Positions 7,865 to 16,870 of a stretch of 64,000 nucleotides of DNA are shown piece after piece. Origin of the DNA: Actinoplanes sp. SE50/110 (GTDB lineage: Bacteria > Actinomycetota > Actinomycetes > Mycobacteriales > Micromonosporaceae). The stretch's first letter is position 1. Each line of letters opens with the position of its first letter. The stretch lies in the NCBI RefSeq assembly GCF_900119315.1, contig NZ_LT827010.1:2823001-2887000 (forward strand), written 5' to 3'. The translations under genes were made by a program, and so were the position numbers. The notes under the pieces were generated by a model. The model worked only from the letters and a program-made list of their open reading frames with translations. It ran no database searches and had not been told where the DNA came from.

Positions 7865-8950
7865 TCAAACCCCGACCCCGCTGCTGTACGCCGGTTGCCG
7901 CACCGTGGTCGCGCGACGCACCCGCACCGGCCCTGCCGGCAGGGGCTCGGCGGTGACCAGGGGCGCGGCGGGGGTGGTCGACCGTACGCGCGAATCGGGT
8001 CGGGCCGCAACCGGCCGCCGCAGTTTCCGCGCGGCACGGACCGCGACCACGATCGCGCCCGGCGCCGCCGCGACGAAGGCACAGATGCCGTAGGCGACCG
8101 CGATCGTCACGCCCTGTTCGGCACTCAGCCCGGCCGCGCCGAAGGCCCAGGCCAGCACGCCCTCGCGGGGCCCCCAGCCGCCGACGTTCAGCGGGATGCC
8201 CATCGCCAGCAGCGCCAGCAGCAGCATCGGGGCGAGCCGCAGCAGCGACGCGCCGTTCCCGGCGACCCGGGCCGCGACCAGGAAGGTCGCCAGGTGCCCG
8301 GCGAGGACCATGGCCGAGGCGAACAGCACGCCCGGCCAGTTGCGGCGGGCCAGCAGGCCGGAGCGGATCTCGGCGGCCCCGGTGCGGGTGGCGCCGGCCA
8401 GTTTCACGCTGCCCCGCCGGGCCCGCCGGAGCACCCCGACGGTCAGCAGCGCGACGACCGCGACCGTGCCGGCGACCACGGCGACCGTCTCCCCGTGCTC
8501 GCCGAGGACGGTCAGCACCGGCGACGGCACGGTGAACAGCACCGCCCCGCCGACCACCAGCAGCACCAGCTGCCCGGCGGTGCGTTCCAGGACGACCGCG
8601 CGCACGCCGCGCCCCACGTCGCCCTCCTCGCGGCCGTGCGAGACGGCCCGGCCGACGTCGCCGAGCACCCCGCCGGGAAGTGCCGCGTTCAGGAACAGCG
8701 CCTGGTAGTAGTCGGCGGTGGCGTCCCGCAGCGACAGCTTCAGGCCCAGCCCGCGGGCCACCAGGCACCACCGCCACGCGCTGAGCACCGTGGTCACCAC
8801 GCCGATCCCGAAGGCCAGCGCGAGCGTGCCGGCGTCGAGCACCCGCAGCCCGTCCAGGAAGGCGCCGGTGCCGAGTCGCCACAGCACCAGCACGATGATC
8901 CCGGCACCGCCGAGCAGGCGCACCCATGCCCAGAACGATCGCGTCGTCAC
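7865..8950 (-). CDS. lysylphosphatidylglycerol synthase TM-region / UPF0104 flippase-like membrane protein
   Basis: About eight hydrophobic helices and the family signature region GGVLGDVGRAVSHG and GVLAWAFGAAGLS. This domain occurs as the flippase half of MprF and as stand-alone integral membrane proteins near glycolipid and cell-envelope genes. It is the last gene of the minus-strand run from the dehydrogenase at 12267, 58 bp after the methyltransferase, and converges on the reductase with a 5-bp gap. I infer that it translocates or anchors the lipid-linked product of the locus. The C-terminal 50 residues are basic and probably cytoplasmic. Confidence 0.85.
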   Translation of the reverse strand: MTTRSFWAWVRLLGGAGIIVLVLWRLGTGAFLDGLRVLDAGTLALAFGIGVVTTVLSAWRWCLVARGLGLKLSLRDATADYYQALFLNAALPGGVLGDVGRAVSHGREEGDVGRGVRAVVLERTAGQLVLLVVGGAVLFTVPSPVLTVLGEHGETVAVVAGTVAVVALLTVGVLRRARRGSVKLAGATRTGAAEIRSGLLARRNWPGVLFASAMVLAGHLATFLVAARVAGNGASLLRLAPMLLLALLAMGIPLNVGGWGPREGVLAWAFGAAGLSAEQGVTIAVAYGICAFVAAAPGAIVVAVRAARKLRRPVAARPDSRVRSTTPAAPLVTAEPLPAGPVRVRRATTVRQPAYSSGVGV

Positions 8951-9008
8951 TTTCCCGTCCCCTCGTCGATCCCTCAGGGACTAGTACGCCCGACCGCCGT
9001 GACTCGGT

Positions 9009-9761
9009 TCAGTCGAAGATCGCTAAAACATCCTTGTGGCCCACCGAGATCTCCGGAAGGGCCGCCGCACGCTCCGCCAGATAGTCATCGAAGCGCAGAT
9101 CAGGACGCTGCTCGGCGGCCGCACCGACCCAGCCGCGCAACCATTCGGCGGTCAGTTCGGGCCGCGCCGCGCCGAGCCGCCAGGGGCTCTCCCGGGTGAG
9201 GATGCGCGCACCGGCCTTCGCGAAGGCGGCCGCGGCGTAGTCCCCGGCCTCCGGTCCGAGACGCGCGTCACGACGCTGATGGTCGTTGAAAGCCTGTCGT
9301 ACGTCGTCGTCGCGCGGATCGGGGGGCGTCAACCGCACCACCCCGGTCACCGAGAGGGTGAACAGCACGTTCGCCCGGGCCTGCGCGCACACCTCGACCA
9401 GCCGGTCCACCTCGGCGGCGGTCAGCACGTCCAGCAGCGCCGAACAGGTGACCAGGTCGGCCCCGGTCAGGTCGTCGCGGGTCAGCGCGGTCACGTCGCG
9501 CTCGTCGATCGCCACGTTCACCCCGTCCGGCATCCGGTCGGCGGCGATCTCCAGCAGGTCGTGGTCGCGGTCGGTGAGGATCCAGAACTGCGGCATCGGC
9601 AGCCGGGGCGCCAGCCACCGGCCCATCGACCCGGTGCCGCAGCCCAGGTCGCGGATCACCTTGACCGGATGCGGCAGCAGGCCGGCCAGGTCGGCCGCGC
9701 GGGCGTCGGCGTCGGCGGGCTCGCGCAGGGCCAGCCAGTCGGCGCTGAATTCTCCGGTCAT
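9009..9761 (-). CDS. class I SAM-dependent methyltransferase
   Basis: SAM-binding motif I is VIRDLGCGTGSMGRW, followed by an acidic loop (ILTDRDHDLLEIA) and VTCSALLDVLTA after strand 4. The 250-residue protein is cytosolic with no extra domain. ATG at 9761 overlaps the stop of the glycosyltransferase as ATGA, showing tight coupling. The frame is open far upstream, but that part is a shadow of the glycosyltransferase. The substrate is unknown; by context it would methylate the pteridine/pyrimidine moiety or its sugar. Confidence 0.85.
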   Translation of the reverse strand: MTGEFSADWLALREPADADARAADLAGLLPHPVKVIRDLGCGTGSMGRWLAPRLPMPQFWILTDRDHDLLEIAADRMPDGVNVAIDERDVTALTRDDLTGADLVTCSALLDVLTAAEVDRLVEVCAQARANVLFTLSVTGVVRLTPPDPRDDDVRQAFNDHQRRDARLGPEAGDYAAAAFAKAGARILTRESPWRLGAARPELTAEWLRGWVGAAAEQRPDLRFDDYLAERAAALPEISVGHKDVLAIFD

Positions 9762-10837
9762 GGAGTTCCTTCCTCGATGATTCTCAGGATCGTGGTGAGC
9801 CGGCGGGCCGTCTCGTCCCAGCCGGTCAGGGTCGCGCGGCGGGCGACGGCCCGGCGCCGCCAGCGCGCCCGCAGGTCGCTGTCGGTGAGCCAGGCGCGCA
9901 GGACGTCCGCGAGCCCGTCCGGGTCGTCCGGGGCCAGGAGCTTGCCGGGTACGCCGTCCGGGGTGCCGCCGAGCGCCTGCGGGACGCCGCCGACGTGGGT
10001 GGCCACCACCGGGAGGGCGTGCGCGAGCGCCTCGGTGATCACCATGCCGTAGGTTTCCGCGCGCGACGGCAGAACGAAGAGGTCGGCGTTCGCGTAGGCG
10101 GCCTCGAGGTCCGCCCCGGCGAGCGGCCCGGTGAACCGGACGTTCCCGGAATGGGCGGGGATCGGGCCCGCGCCGGCGAAGGTGCACTCCCAGTCCAGGT
10201 CGGTGAGGGTCCCCAGAGCACGCAGCAGGACGTCCTGGCCCTTGCGGTGGGTGAGCGACGCCACACAGAGCAGGTGGCGGCCGCTGGGGGAGCCGGTCGA
10301 CGGCGGGGCGGGATCGACGCCGGGAGCCGCGACGTGCACCCGGGCGATGCCGTGCATGCCGGCGACGTGCGCGGCGGCCTGGTCGCTGGTGGCGATCACC
10401 CCGGCGGCCAGGTGCAGGGCGCGGCCCTCCAGGGCCTTCAGTTCGGCGGCCGCGGTTGGGGAGAGGCCGGTCTCGTCGCTGAGCGGCAGGTGGACCAGGA
10501 TCACCAGACGCAGCCGACGGGCGTGCGGGGCGAGGAGTTCCGGGACGCCGCACGCGACCAGGCCGTCGAGCAGCACGGTGTGCCCGTCGGGGATCGCCGC
10601 CATGGTCCGGGACAGGCGCCGGCGGGCGTCCGCGGCGGGGCGTGGCCAGGAGCCGGGCAGAGCGGTCTCGCGTACCGCCGGATGATCGAGCGGAGCCGCA
10701 GCCGGCTCGCGCTGCGTGCCGCGCGCCCGGTTCGCGGTGATCTCCCGCAGGACCCGGCGGTCGTAGCGGTTGCCGCCGCTCGGTGCCGCCGGGTCGTCGA
10801 TGCCGCCCGGCAGCACCACGTGGAGCGGGGTGTTCAC
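9758..10837 (-). CDS. family 4 glycosyltransferase
   Basis: A GT-B retaining glycosyltransferase. The N-terminal acceptor domain starts with [11 protein letters not shown]. The C-terminal nucleotide-sugar domain has [17 protein letters not shown] and the E-x7-E motif in [21 protein letters not shown] at 10837 overlaps the PTPS-like gene stop (GTGA) and its own stop overlaps the methyltransferase start (ATGA), so the three are co-translated. Donor and acceptor are unknown. Confidence 0.88.
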   Translation of the reverse strand: MNTPLHVVLPGGIDDPAAPSGGNRYDRRVLREITANRARGTQREPAAAPLDHPAVRETALPGSWPRPAADARRRLSRTMAAIPDGHTVLLDGLVACGVPELLAPHARRLRLVILVHLPLSDETGLSPTAAAELKALEGRALHLAAGVIATSDQAAAHVAGMHGIARVHVAAPGVDPAPPSTGSPSGRHLLCVASLTHRKGQDVLLRALGTLTDLDWECTFAGAGPIPAHSGNVRFTGPLAGADLEAAYANADLFVLPSRAETYGMVITEALAHALPVVATHVGGVPQALGGTPDGVPGKLLAPDDPDGLADVLRAWLTDSDLRARWRRRAVARRATLTGWDETARRLTTILRIIEEGTP

Positions 10838-11241
10838 CGCAGGGTTCGCTCGTAGCTCGCCCAGGCGATGTGCGACTCGTGCAGGGTGACCTGGAGGCCG
10901 GTGAGACCGGTGGCGCCCGGGCCGAGTTCGCCCGCGGAGATCCGGACGGCCAGCCGGTCGGCGATCACCTTGGCCAGGAACTCGGTGGACGTGTTGACGC
11001 CGGTGAACTCCGGGTCCTCGTCCAGGTTGCGGTAGCTCAGGCCGGAGCAGATGGTGTGCAGCTTCTCACTGGCCAGGCCGATGTCGACGACGATGTTGTC
11101 CTCGTCCAGCTCCGGGCGGCGGAAGGTGGCGTCGACCACGAAGGTGGCGCCGTGCAGCCGCTGCGCAGGTCCGAAGACCTCCCCGGAGAAGCTGTGCGCG
11201 ATCATGATGTGGTCGCGGACGGTGACGCTGAACAAGGGCAC
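10834..11241 (-). CDS. 6-pyruvoyltetrahydropterin synthase/QueD-fold protein lacking catalytic residues
   Basis: The T-fold core is clear ([38 protein letters not shown]), but the catalytic set is not. The three zinc histidines of PTPS/QueD would be at 16, 30 and 32; His16 and His30 are present, the third is Ala32 (LHGA instead of LHGH). There is no catalytic Cys just before it. The C-terminal pterin-anchoring Glu is kept. This matches SCO6650 of Streptomyces coelicolor, whose published structure binds no zinc and which has no PTPS activity. GTG at 11241 is preferred because [11 protein letters not shown] starts the fold; TTG at 11271 is an alternative. Confidence 0.85.
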   Translation of the reverse strand: MPLFSVTVRDHIMIAHSFSGEVFGPAQRLHGATFVVDATFRRPELDEDNIVVDIGLASEKLHTICSGLSYRNLDEDPEFTGVNTSTEFLAKVIADRLAVRISAGELGPGATGLTGLQVTLHESHIAWASYERTLR

Positions 11242-11292
11242 TCCTCGGTCTGAAGGATCTTTGCAGGACAACGGTTACCCGGTCCGGAAAGA

Positions 11293-12267
11293 TCAATTCC
11301 CGGTGGGGTAGTCGATCACGTGACACAGCGCCGGCAGGCTGCCGTCGGCCAGCCTCGGCATCACCTCGGGCAGCTCGTCGAACGCGGACCGGCCGGTCAG
11401 GAGGGCGTCGAAACGGTCGTCCCGCAAGAGATTCAAGGCTAGGTCCAGGCGTTGCGCGTACGTGCGGCCCCGCTGCGGGAGGATGCCGCCGACCTGACTG
11501 CCGCGGATGGTGAGGCGGCGGGAGTGGAAGAACTCGCCCAGGCGCAGGGGGACCTCGCGGTCGCCGTACCAGCTGAGCTCGACGACGGTCTTCTCCGGGG
11601 CGGCGAGCTCCAGGCTGCGGGCCAGGCCGGCCGGGTTGGCGCTGGCATGGATCACCAGGTCGCGGCCGTCCGCGGCGTCGTCGGGGAGGGCGAAGTCCAC
11701 GCCCAGGGCGTCGGCGACGGTCCTGCGGCCGGGGTCGGCGTCGACGAGCTGGATCTCGGCGGCGGGGTAGGCGGCGAGGATGGCGGCCACCGAGGAGCCG
11801 ACCATGCCGCCGCCGACGATCGTGATGCGGTCGCCGAGCTGGGGGTTGGCGTCCCAGACGGCGTTGACGGCGGTTTCCACCGTGCCGGCCAGGACCGCCC
11901 GCTCCGGGGGGACGCCGTCGGGCACGACGGTTATCTCCCGGTGCCCCACCACGTATCGGGTCTGATGCGGGAACAGGCAGAAGACTGTCCGATTCTTCAG
12001 GGAAGCTGGACCTTCCTCTACCGTGCCGACGTTGAGGTAGCCGTATTTGACCGGCGCCGGGAAGTCGCCCTCCTGGAACGGCGCCCGCATCGCCGACCAC
12101 TGGTTCTCCGGCACCCGGCCCTGGAACACCAGCGTCTCCGTACCGCGGCTCACGCCGGAGTGCAGCGTGCGCACCAGCACCTCACCCGGACCCGGATCCC
12201 GCACCGATTCCGTGCGTATCTCCCCCGATCCGGGGCAAGCCAACCAAAAGGCCCTCGCGTCGAACAC
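11293..12267 (-). CDS. zinc-less MDR-type dehydrogenase, BchC-like
   Basis: A medium-chain dehydrogenase/reductase. The N-terminal part resembles BchC-type proteins (LHSGVSRGTETLVFQG, MRAPFQEGDFPAPVKYGY). The usual catalytic-zinc Cys position is replaced (SGVSRGTE), so zinc catalysis is doubtful. The Rossmann motif is IVGGGMVGSSVAAIL and the cofactor-selecting acidic residue follows in IQLVDAD. At 324 aa it is slightly short for the family. It is the first gene of a minus-strand operon (dehydrogenase, PTPS-like, GT4, methyltransferase, flippase-like). GTG start with AGGAG spaced 8 nt. Confidence 0.82.
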   Translation of the reverse strand: MFDARAFWLACPGSGEIRTESVRDPGPGEVLVRTLHSGVSRGTETLVFQGRVPENQWSAMRAPFQEGDFPAPVKYGYLNVGTVEEGPASLKNRTVFCLFPHQTRYVVGHREITVVPDGVPPERAVLAGTVETAVNAVWDANPQLGDRITIVGGGMVGSSVAAILAAYPAAEIQLVDADPGRRTVADALGVDFALPDDAADGRDLVIHASANPAGLARSLELAAPEKTVVELSWYGDREVPLRLGEFFHSRRLTIRGSQVGGILPQRGRTYAQRLDLALNLLRDDRFDALLTGRSAFDELPEVMPRLADGSLPALCHVIDYPTGN

Positions 12268-12348
12268 GAACCAACTCCTCTGAACCGAAAGTCCTCGACA
12301 AGCGTGTGAGTGGAGGACAGCGGTTAGACCCTAAGTCCAGGAGGCACG
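12268..12348. promoter_or_regulatory. divergent promoter region, dehydrogenase / CDP-alcohol phosphotransferase
   Basis: An 81-bp gap between the divergent operon starts. Each side has a good ribosome-binding site (AGGAG for the dehydrogenase; AGGAGG at about 12338-12343 for the plus-strand gene). I see no obvious palindrome. It is the second divergent promoter of the locus after 7090-7172. Confidence 0.5.
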
Positions 12349-13095
12349 GTGACCATCACTACCGCCACGACGACCCCGTCCCGGGCGCCTTTCGCCGGGT
12401 TCGCCGCCCAGCTCGCGCTGATCGCGCTGCTGGCCGCGACGACGGGACTCACGCTGGCCGGTGGGCTCGCCGGAATCGCCTACGGCGCCGTCCTCTGCGG
12501 TCTGCTCGGCATGGCCCTGGACCGGGCCGGGCTCAGCTTCCTCGGCTGGGCCAACCTGGTCACCTTCGGCCGGGCCATCCTCACCGGCGGGGTGGCCGCC
12601 ATGGTCACCGGCACCGTCCTCGGCCACCCGGCGCCGGTCTGGCCGCTGGTCACGATCGCCGCCGTCGCGCTCGCCATGGACGGCGTCGACGGACAGGTCG
12701 CCCGCCGCACCGGCACGTCGTCGTCGCTCGGCGCGCGCTTCGACATGGAGGTCGACGCGTTCCTGATCCTGGTGCTCAGCGGGTACGCCGCGGTCAGCCA
12801 CGGCTGGTGGGCGCTGGCCATCGGCGGATTCCGGTACGCCTTCGTCGCCGCCTCCTGGGCGTACCCGTGGCTGAACGGCGCGCTGCCGGCGCGCTTCTCC
12901 CGCAAGGTGGTCGCCGCCCAGCAGGGCGTGCTGCTCGCGGTCGTGGCGACCGGGCTGCTGCCGGAGTGGGCCGCGGTGGGCACGCTGGCCTTCGCCCTGG
13001 CGTCGCTGACCTGGTCCTTCGGCCGGGACATCAGGTGGCTGCACCGGGAGTCCGCGGTCCAGCGTCAGTTCGACCTGATCACTGGACGCGTCTGA
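12349..13095 (+). CDS. CDP-alcohol phosphatidyltransferase family membrane protein
   Basis: The family signature DGxxAR...GxxxDxxxD is complete: Asp111 and Asp114 in MDGVDGQVAR, then Gly128, Asp132 and Asp136 in LGARFDMEVDAF. About six transmembrane helices flank it. Members transfer a phosphoalcohol from a CDP-alcohol to a second alcohol at the cytoplasmic membrane face. GTG start with AGGAGG spaced 6 nt. It is divergent from the dehydrogenase operon and its last 17 bp overlap the 3' end of the convergent BtuF-like gene. In the locus it would supply the lipid or phosphodiester anchor. Confidence 0.88.
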   Translation: MTITTATTTPSRAPFAGFAAQLALIALLAATTGLTLAGGLAGIAYGAVLCGLLGMALDRAGLSFLGWANLVTFGRAILTGGVAAMVTGTVLGHPAPVWPLVTIAAVALAMDGVDGQVARRTGTSSSLGARFDMEVDAFLILVLSGYAAVSHGWWALAIGGFRYAFVAASWAYPWLNGALPARFSRKVVAAQQGVLLAVVATGLLPEWAAVGTLAFALASLTWSFGRDIRWLHRESAVQRQFDLITGRV

Positions 13096-13963
13096 CCGCT
13101 CCCTGGCGTGCCGCCGGCACCGCGTCCGGATGCAGGATCGTGGCGATCGCCTCCACCCCGTCGACCAGCCGCGGACCCGGCCGGACCACCAGGCCGTCGC
13201 CGTCGATCGCCCACACCTGCGCGTCCGGGAAGTGCGGCAGCACCGACTCCGCCTGCCGGACCGCGCCGTCCAGGTGATAGCCGCACGGTGTGACCAGCAC
13301 GATCTCCGGTTGCGCGGCGGTCAGCTCGGCCCACGACACCTGCACCGACCGCTTCCCCGCCCGCGCCGCCACCGGCTCACCACCCGCCGCGACGATCAGA
13401 TCCGGCACCCAGTGCCCGCCGGTGAACGGCGGATCCACCCACTCCACGATCGCCACCCGGGGCCGCGGCCGGCCGGCCACCGCGGCCGCCACCGCGTCCA
13501 GCCGCCGCTCCAGGCCCGCTCTGAGTTCCCGGCCCCGATCGGGTACGCCGGCGGCAGTGGCCACCTCGACGAACGAGGCCAGCACGTCGGGCAGCGAATA
13601 CGGGTCGAGACTGAGCACCTCGGCGCGGCAGCCCAGATGCGTCAGCGCGTCGTCCACATGGCCGGACGGGAGCGCGCAGACCCGACAGAGGTCCTGGGTG
13701 AGGATCAGATCGGGGGAGAGGCCGGCGAGGGCGTCCGCGTGCAGGGTGTACAGATCACCGCCGGCGGCCATCTGCGTACGCACATAATCGTCGATCTCGA
13801 CCGGCGACATGCCGTGCGTGTCCCGCCCGCCGACCACCACCGTCTTCGACGAGCGGGCCTCGGCCGGCTCGTCACACTCGAAAGTGACCCCGACCAGATT
13901 GTCACCCAACCCCAGCGCATAGACGATCTCGGTGGCCGAGGGCAGCAGGGAAACCAGACGCAT
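13079..13963 (-). CDS. cobalamin-binding (BtuF-like) periplasmic-binding-protein homologue without signal peptide
   Basis: A helical-backbone metal-receptor domain. It begins MRLVSLLPSATEIVYALGLG, followed by LILTQDLCRVCALP and VEWVDPPFTGGHWVPDLI, typical of the BtuF/cobalamin-binding group. No signal peptide or lipobox is present and no ABC permease or ATPase is adjacent, so it may act in the cytosol. ATG at 13963 is chosen because TATGGT lies 7 nt upstream, a leaderless promoter; ATG at 13975 would overlap that box. No cobalamin riboswitch is visible in the 117-bp upstream gap. Confidence 0.82.
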   Translation of the reverse strand: MRLVSLLPSATEIVYALGLGDNLVGVTFECDEPAEARSSKTVVVGGRDTHGMSPVEIDDYVRTQMAAGGDLYTLHADALAGLSPDLILTQDLCRVCALPSGHVDDALTHLGCRAEVLSLDPYSLPDVLASFVEVATAAGVPDRGRELRAGLERRLDAVAAAVAGRPRPRVAIVEWVDPPFTGGHWVPDLIVAAGGEPVAARAGKRSVQVSWAELTAAQPEIVLVTPCGYHLDGAVRQAESVLPHFPDAQVWAIDGDGLVVRPGPRLVDGVEAIATILHPDAVPAARQGAVRRVQ

Positions 13964-14080
13964 ACCTGTGACCATAGGCCGAAAGTCGGACTCCGGGGTC
14001 GCGGAATACCACCCCGGTCCGATGTGCCCGGCGCTCGCCCCGATCGATGCTGGACAGCAGCTTCGAGAAGGAGACCCGAG

Positions 14081-14674
14081 ATGACGACAGCACCGCTGGC
14101 CCACGCCGACACGCTCGTGCTCGAATACCTGACCGAGTTGTGGACCGCGAGCGAGGATCTGCCACCCGGCCCGCGCGACGAACTCATGCGGACCGTCACC
14201 GACTACCTGGCCGCACGGCAGGAACCCGGGGCCGACCCCGGACCGGTGCTGTCCAGGATGGGTACCCCGGGACAACTCGCGGAAGCGGCCCGGCGCGGCT
14301 ATCTGCCGCTGCGCCCGCCGCGCCACCCGGCACCCGTCATCGCGGCGCCGACGGTGCCGCTCGTCGGCGGCGCCGAATTCACGGCGATCGCGTTGCTCGT
14401 GGGCGGGAACTTCGTGCTGCCGGTGGTGGGCTCGGCGGCCGGCATGCTGGTCGCGAGCGGGTCGTCGCGGTGGTCCGGATCGCAGAAGGGGGCCGGGTGG
14501 GTGCTGTGCGCCGGCGGCCCGGGGGCGGCGCTGGTGCTGGTGACACTCCTCGCGAGCATGGGTTTCTCGGCGGCGCCGACGCTGTTCCTGGGGTATCTGG
14601 CGGCTTGCGCGGGGTCGGTGGGGGCGGGCCTGATGCTGTTGGGTGGGCTGCGGGCGGGGCCTGGGCAGCGGTGA
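14081..14674 (+). CDS. HAAS-type signalling domain membrane protein
   Basis: The N-terminal 80 residues (LVLEYLTELWTASEDLPPGP, LMRTVTDYLAARQ, MGTPGQLAEAAR) look like the HAAS/DUF1700 alpha-helical domain. That domain in actinomycetes usually pairs with a PadR regulator, none of which is adjacent here. Four hydrophobic helices follow. ATG with GAAGGAGA spaced about 7 nt. The function is unknown beyond probable membrane signalling. Confidence 0.65.
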   Translation: MTTAPLAHADTLVLEYLTELWTASEDLPPGPRDELMRTVTDYLAARQEPGADPGPVLSRMGTPGQLAEAARRGYLPLRPPRHPAPVIAAPTVPLVGGAEFTAIALLVGGNFVLPVVGSAAGMLVASGSSRWSGSQKGAGWVLCAGGPGAALVLVTLLASMGFSAAPTLFLGYLAACAGSVGAGLMLLGGLRAGPGQR

Positions 14675-15089
14675 GGACCGCGGGCCGGGCCGTGTGGGGC
14701 GGTTGTCGTGGTTCAGTCGGTCTGAGGTTACGCGGATGCGGGATCGCACTGCGGCGCGAAATCATTCTGACGAGGAAGATCAATTTTAGCGCGAGCACGA
14801 GCGACTCCGGCCCCGGTCTCAGCCCCGGTCCATGGTTCGGCTCCGCCTCAGCCCCGGCATCGGCTCGGATTCCGGTTTCGGGCTCCGGCCCCAGGTTTCG
14901 ACCCTGACCGGTTTCAGGCCCCGATTCCGGCCCTGGTGGCCTGTTTCCTCTGCGCATCGAGGGAAGGTTTTTCGGAGCTGACCGGGACTTGTCGTGCATC
15001 TTCGAGCGGGGCTGCCTCAGGGTGTTTTCCGGGCGACCTTGAATGTATTTCTTGTTTTTTGGTTGTTTGGTGAAGGGCGTGTTGTTCGG
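14675..15089. other. 415-bp intergenic region without a convincing gene
   Basis: It contains short GGCCCCGGTCTC-like repeats at about 14810-14930 and a T-rich patch at about 15040-15070 that is low in G+C for this window. No reading frame shows normal codon bias and I see no clear hairpin terminator. Confidence 0.5.
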
Positions 15090-15962
15090 TCAAGGCGTGC
15101 GGAGGATTTCGGGGAGGATCTGGGGCCATAGGGCTCGGGGTGGGGGTTCGTGGCCTACGCCGTCCAGCCAGATCAGGCGGGCCTGGGGGATGAGGCGGGC
15201 CAGCTCCCGGGGGTGGTGGGCGGGGACGCGCTGGTCGAGGGTGCCGTGCAGGATCAGGGTGGGGGTGGTGATGGTGGGGAGCCGGTCGTGGATCGGGGGG
15301 CCGTAGCCGGCTCGCTGGTGGTTGCGGCGGGCGGTGCCGAGGTCGCAGGAGCGGTCGAAGACTCGTTCGGCCAGGCGGCGCAACTGCTGCTCGTCGGGGG
15401 TGAACGGGCCGCCCCGGGCAAGGGCCTCGGCGATCAGGCCGGCTACCGCGGCGCGGCGGTTGGACCAGTTGACGTCGTCGGGGGCGGTGCGGACGGCGAC
15501 CGAGGTGCCGGCCGAGGTGCGGAGCGGGAGAGTGGGGGCGCCGGCCAGGACCGGGATGGCGTCCGGGGGGAGGCCGGCGCTGGTGGCGATCAACGTGAGG
15601 GTGAGGGCGCGGCGCGGGTGTTCGACGGCGATGCGCTGGGCGAGTGCGCCGCCCAGGGAGAGGCCGACCAGGTGCGCGGCGGGGGCGCCGAGCGCGTCGA
15701 GGACACCGAGCGCGTCGTGCATCAGGTCGGTGCCGGAATAGGCGGCGCCGGGTGGGAACGCGGTGGAGCGGCCCGTGTCGCGATGGTCGTAGCGGATGAC
15801 GAAGCGACCGCCGGCGGCCAGGCGGCGGCAGAACTCGTCATCCCACCAGTCCATCGAACTGGCCTCCCCGGCGAGCAGCAGGAGAGGCGGATCGGTGCGT
15901 TCACCGAAGGTTTCCAGGCACACCTGGATGCCGTTGACCGGCATCATCGTCTCGGTCACCAC
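15090..15962 (-). CDS. alpha/beta hydrolase
   Basis: A classical alpha/beta hydrolase with oxyanion region LLLLAGEASSMDWWDDEF, RYDHRDTGRS, nucleophile elbow GLSLGG, acidic residue in LHGTLDQRVP and catalytic His in GVGHEPPP. It is nearest to the RdmC/aclacinomycin-methylesterase-like group of soluble esterases. About 290 aa, normal for the family. GTG at 15962 is the longest start; ATG at 15947 or 15944 is possible. It is divergent from a small unknown gene across about 40 bp. Confidence 0.85.
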   Translation of the reverse strand: MVTETMMPVNGIQVCLETFGERTDPPLLLLAGEASSMDWWDDEFCRRLAAGGRFVIRYDHRDTGRSTAFPPGAAYSGTDLMHDALGVLDALGAPAAHLVGLSLGGALAQRIAVEHPRRALTLTLIATSAGLPPDAIPVLAGAPTLPLRTSAGTSVAVRTAPDDVNWSNRRAAVAGLIAEALARGGPFTPDEQQLRRLAERVFDRSCDLGTARRNHQRAGYGPPIHDRLPTITTPTLILHGTLDQRVPAHHPRELARLIPQARLIWLDGVGHEPPPRALWPQILPEILRTP

Positions 15963-16000
15963 CAGGCCATTGTGGTGGCGCTCACCGACAGCCAGGTTAA

Positions 16001-16405
16001 ATGCGGATCACAACGGATGACGAGATCGAGGTGACCCGACCATGGTTCACTCATACCGTGAAATTTCCTGAAATGTCGGAATTCGAGCTGCACCGTACGG
16101 AAGAGCAGGCCTCGCTGGACGGGCAGCGGGTGCCGGGGCTGCGGGCCGAGTTCTTCCGCCGGGCCGACGGGGACCGGGTCGCCAGCGTGGGGCGGTATTC
16201 GCTGGGCGGGCGCGAGTTGCTGCTCGCGTGGGGGTACGTCGACGAGGAGCATTGCCGGCACAACGCCGTACGCGCGAAATCCGGAAGTTGGTTTCCGGCG
16301 GAAGCCGGGTGTCCCGACGTGCGGCTCATAAAGGACGGCCAGGCCGTGATCGGCCTGGCCGTTCGCGCCTCCACGGGCGAATGGATGCGCGAGGAGTGCG
16401 GCTGA
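16001..16405 (+). CDS. hypothetical protein
   Basis: A 134-residue soluble protein that I do not recognise. It is rich in charged residues, with VPGLRAEFFRRADGDRVASV and a Cys pair region (DEEHCRHNAVRAKSG, EAGCPDVRL). Codon use fits the genome. ATG at 16001 lies only about 40 bp from the divergent hydrolase, so they may share a promoter region. Confidence 0.55.
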   Translation: MRITTDDEIEVTRPWFTHTVKFPEMSEFELHRTEEQASLDGQRVPGLRAEFFRRADGDRVASVGRYSLGGRELLLAWGYVDEEHCRHNAVRAKSGSWFPAEAGCPDVRLIKDGQAVIGLAVRASTGEWMREECG

Positions 16406-16498
16406 GGGCGCGGGTGGCGCCGGGCGGAAAGCGGGCGGCGCGGGTGCGGTGCGGGCCGCGGGTGCACCAGGAGTGCAGGTGAGGGTGCGGCGGGGCGG

Positions 16499-16870
16499 CT
16501 AGCGGGGTTTCGGGGCCGGGACGCCGGCGGCGGCGCGGGACCGGTTGCGGACGATGCGCAGTGAGGTTGCGGTGAGGCCGATGGCCAGCAGGAACAGGGC
16601 CAGGTGCAGGTACGGGTTGATGATCGGGACGAAACCGATCACCGCGACCGGGATCTGCACCACCGCGATCAGTGCGGCCATCAGCCACCTGCGGCGGCCG
16701 CTCCACAGCATCGCGGTCCACACCGGGGACGCCACGACCAGCAGGGTCAGCGCGTCGAGCACGGCGTGGAAGTACACGTTGTGGACGTTGTTGTGGGCGA
16801 ACGCCTGGGCCGGCGAGGCGATCCACAGACCGGCGACGACGAGGGCGAGAACGACAGCGGCACGACGCAT
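16499..16870 (-). CDS. small membrane protein with signal sequence
   Basis: A 123-residue protein starting MRRAAVVLALVVAGLW, with a cleavable-looking signal ending near SPAQAFAH, then three hydrophobic helices and a basic tail. ATG at 16870 has GGAGGAA just upstream, so I prefer it to the longer frame from 16957. The function is unknown. Confidence 0.65.
   Translation of the reverse strand: MRRAAVVLALVVAGLWIASPAQAFAHNNVHNVYFHAVLDALTLLVVASPVWTAMLWSGRRRWLMAALIAVVQIPVAVIGFVPIINPYLHLALFLLAIGLTATSLRIVRNRSRAAAGVPAPKPR

Noticed and set aside
13964..14080. Cobalamin riboswitch upstream of the BtuF-like gene
   Set aside because: The gap is only 117 bp and lacks the B12-box consensus.
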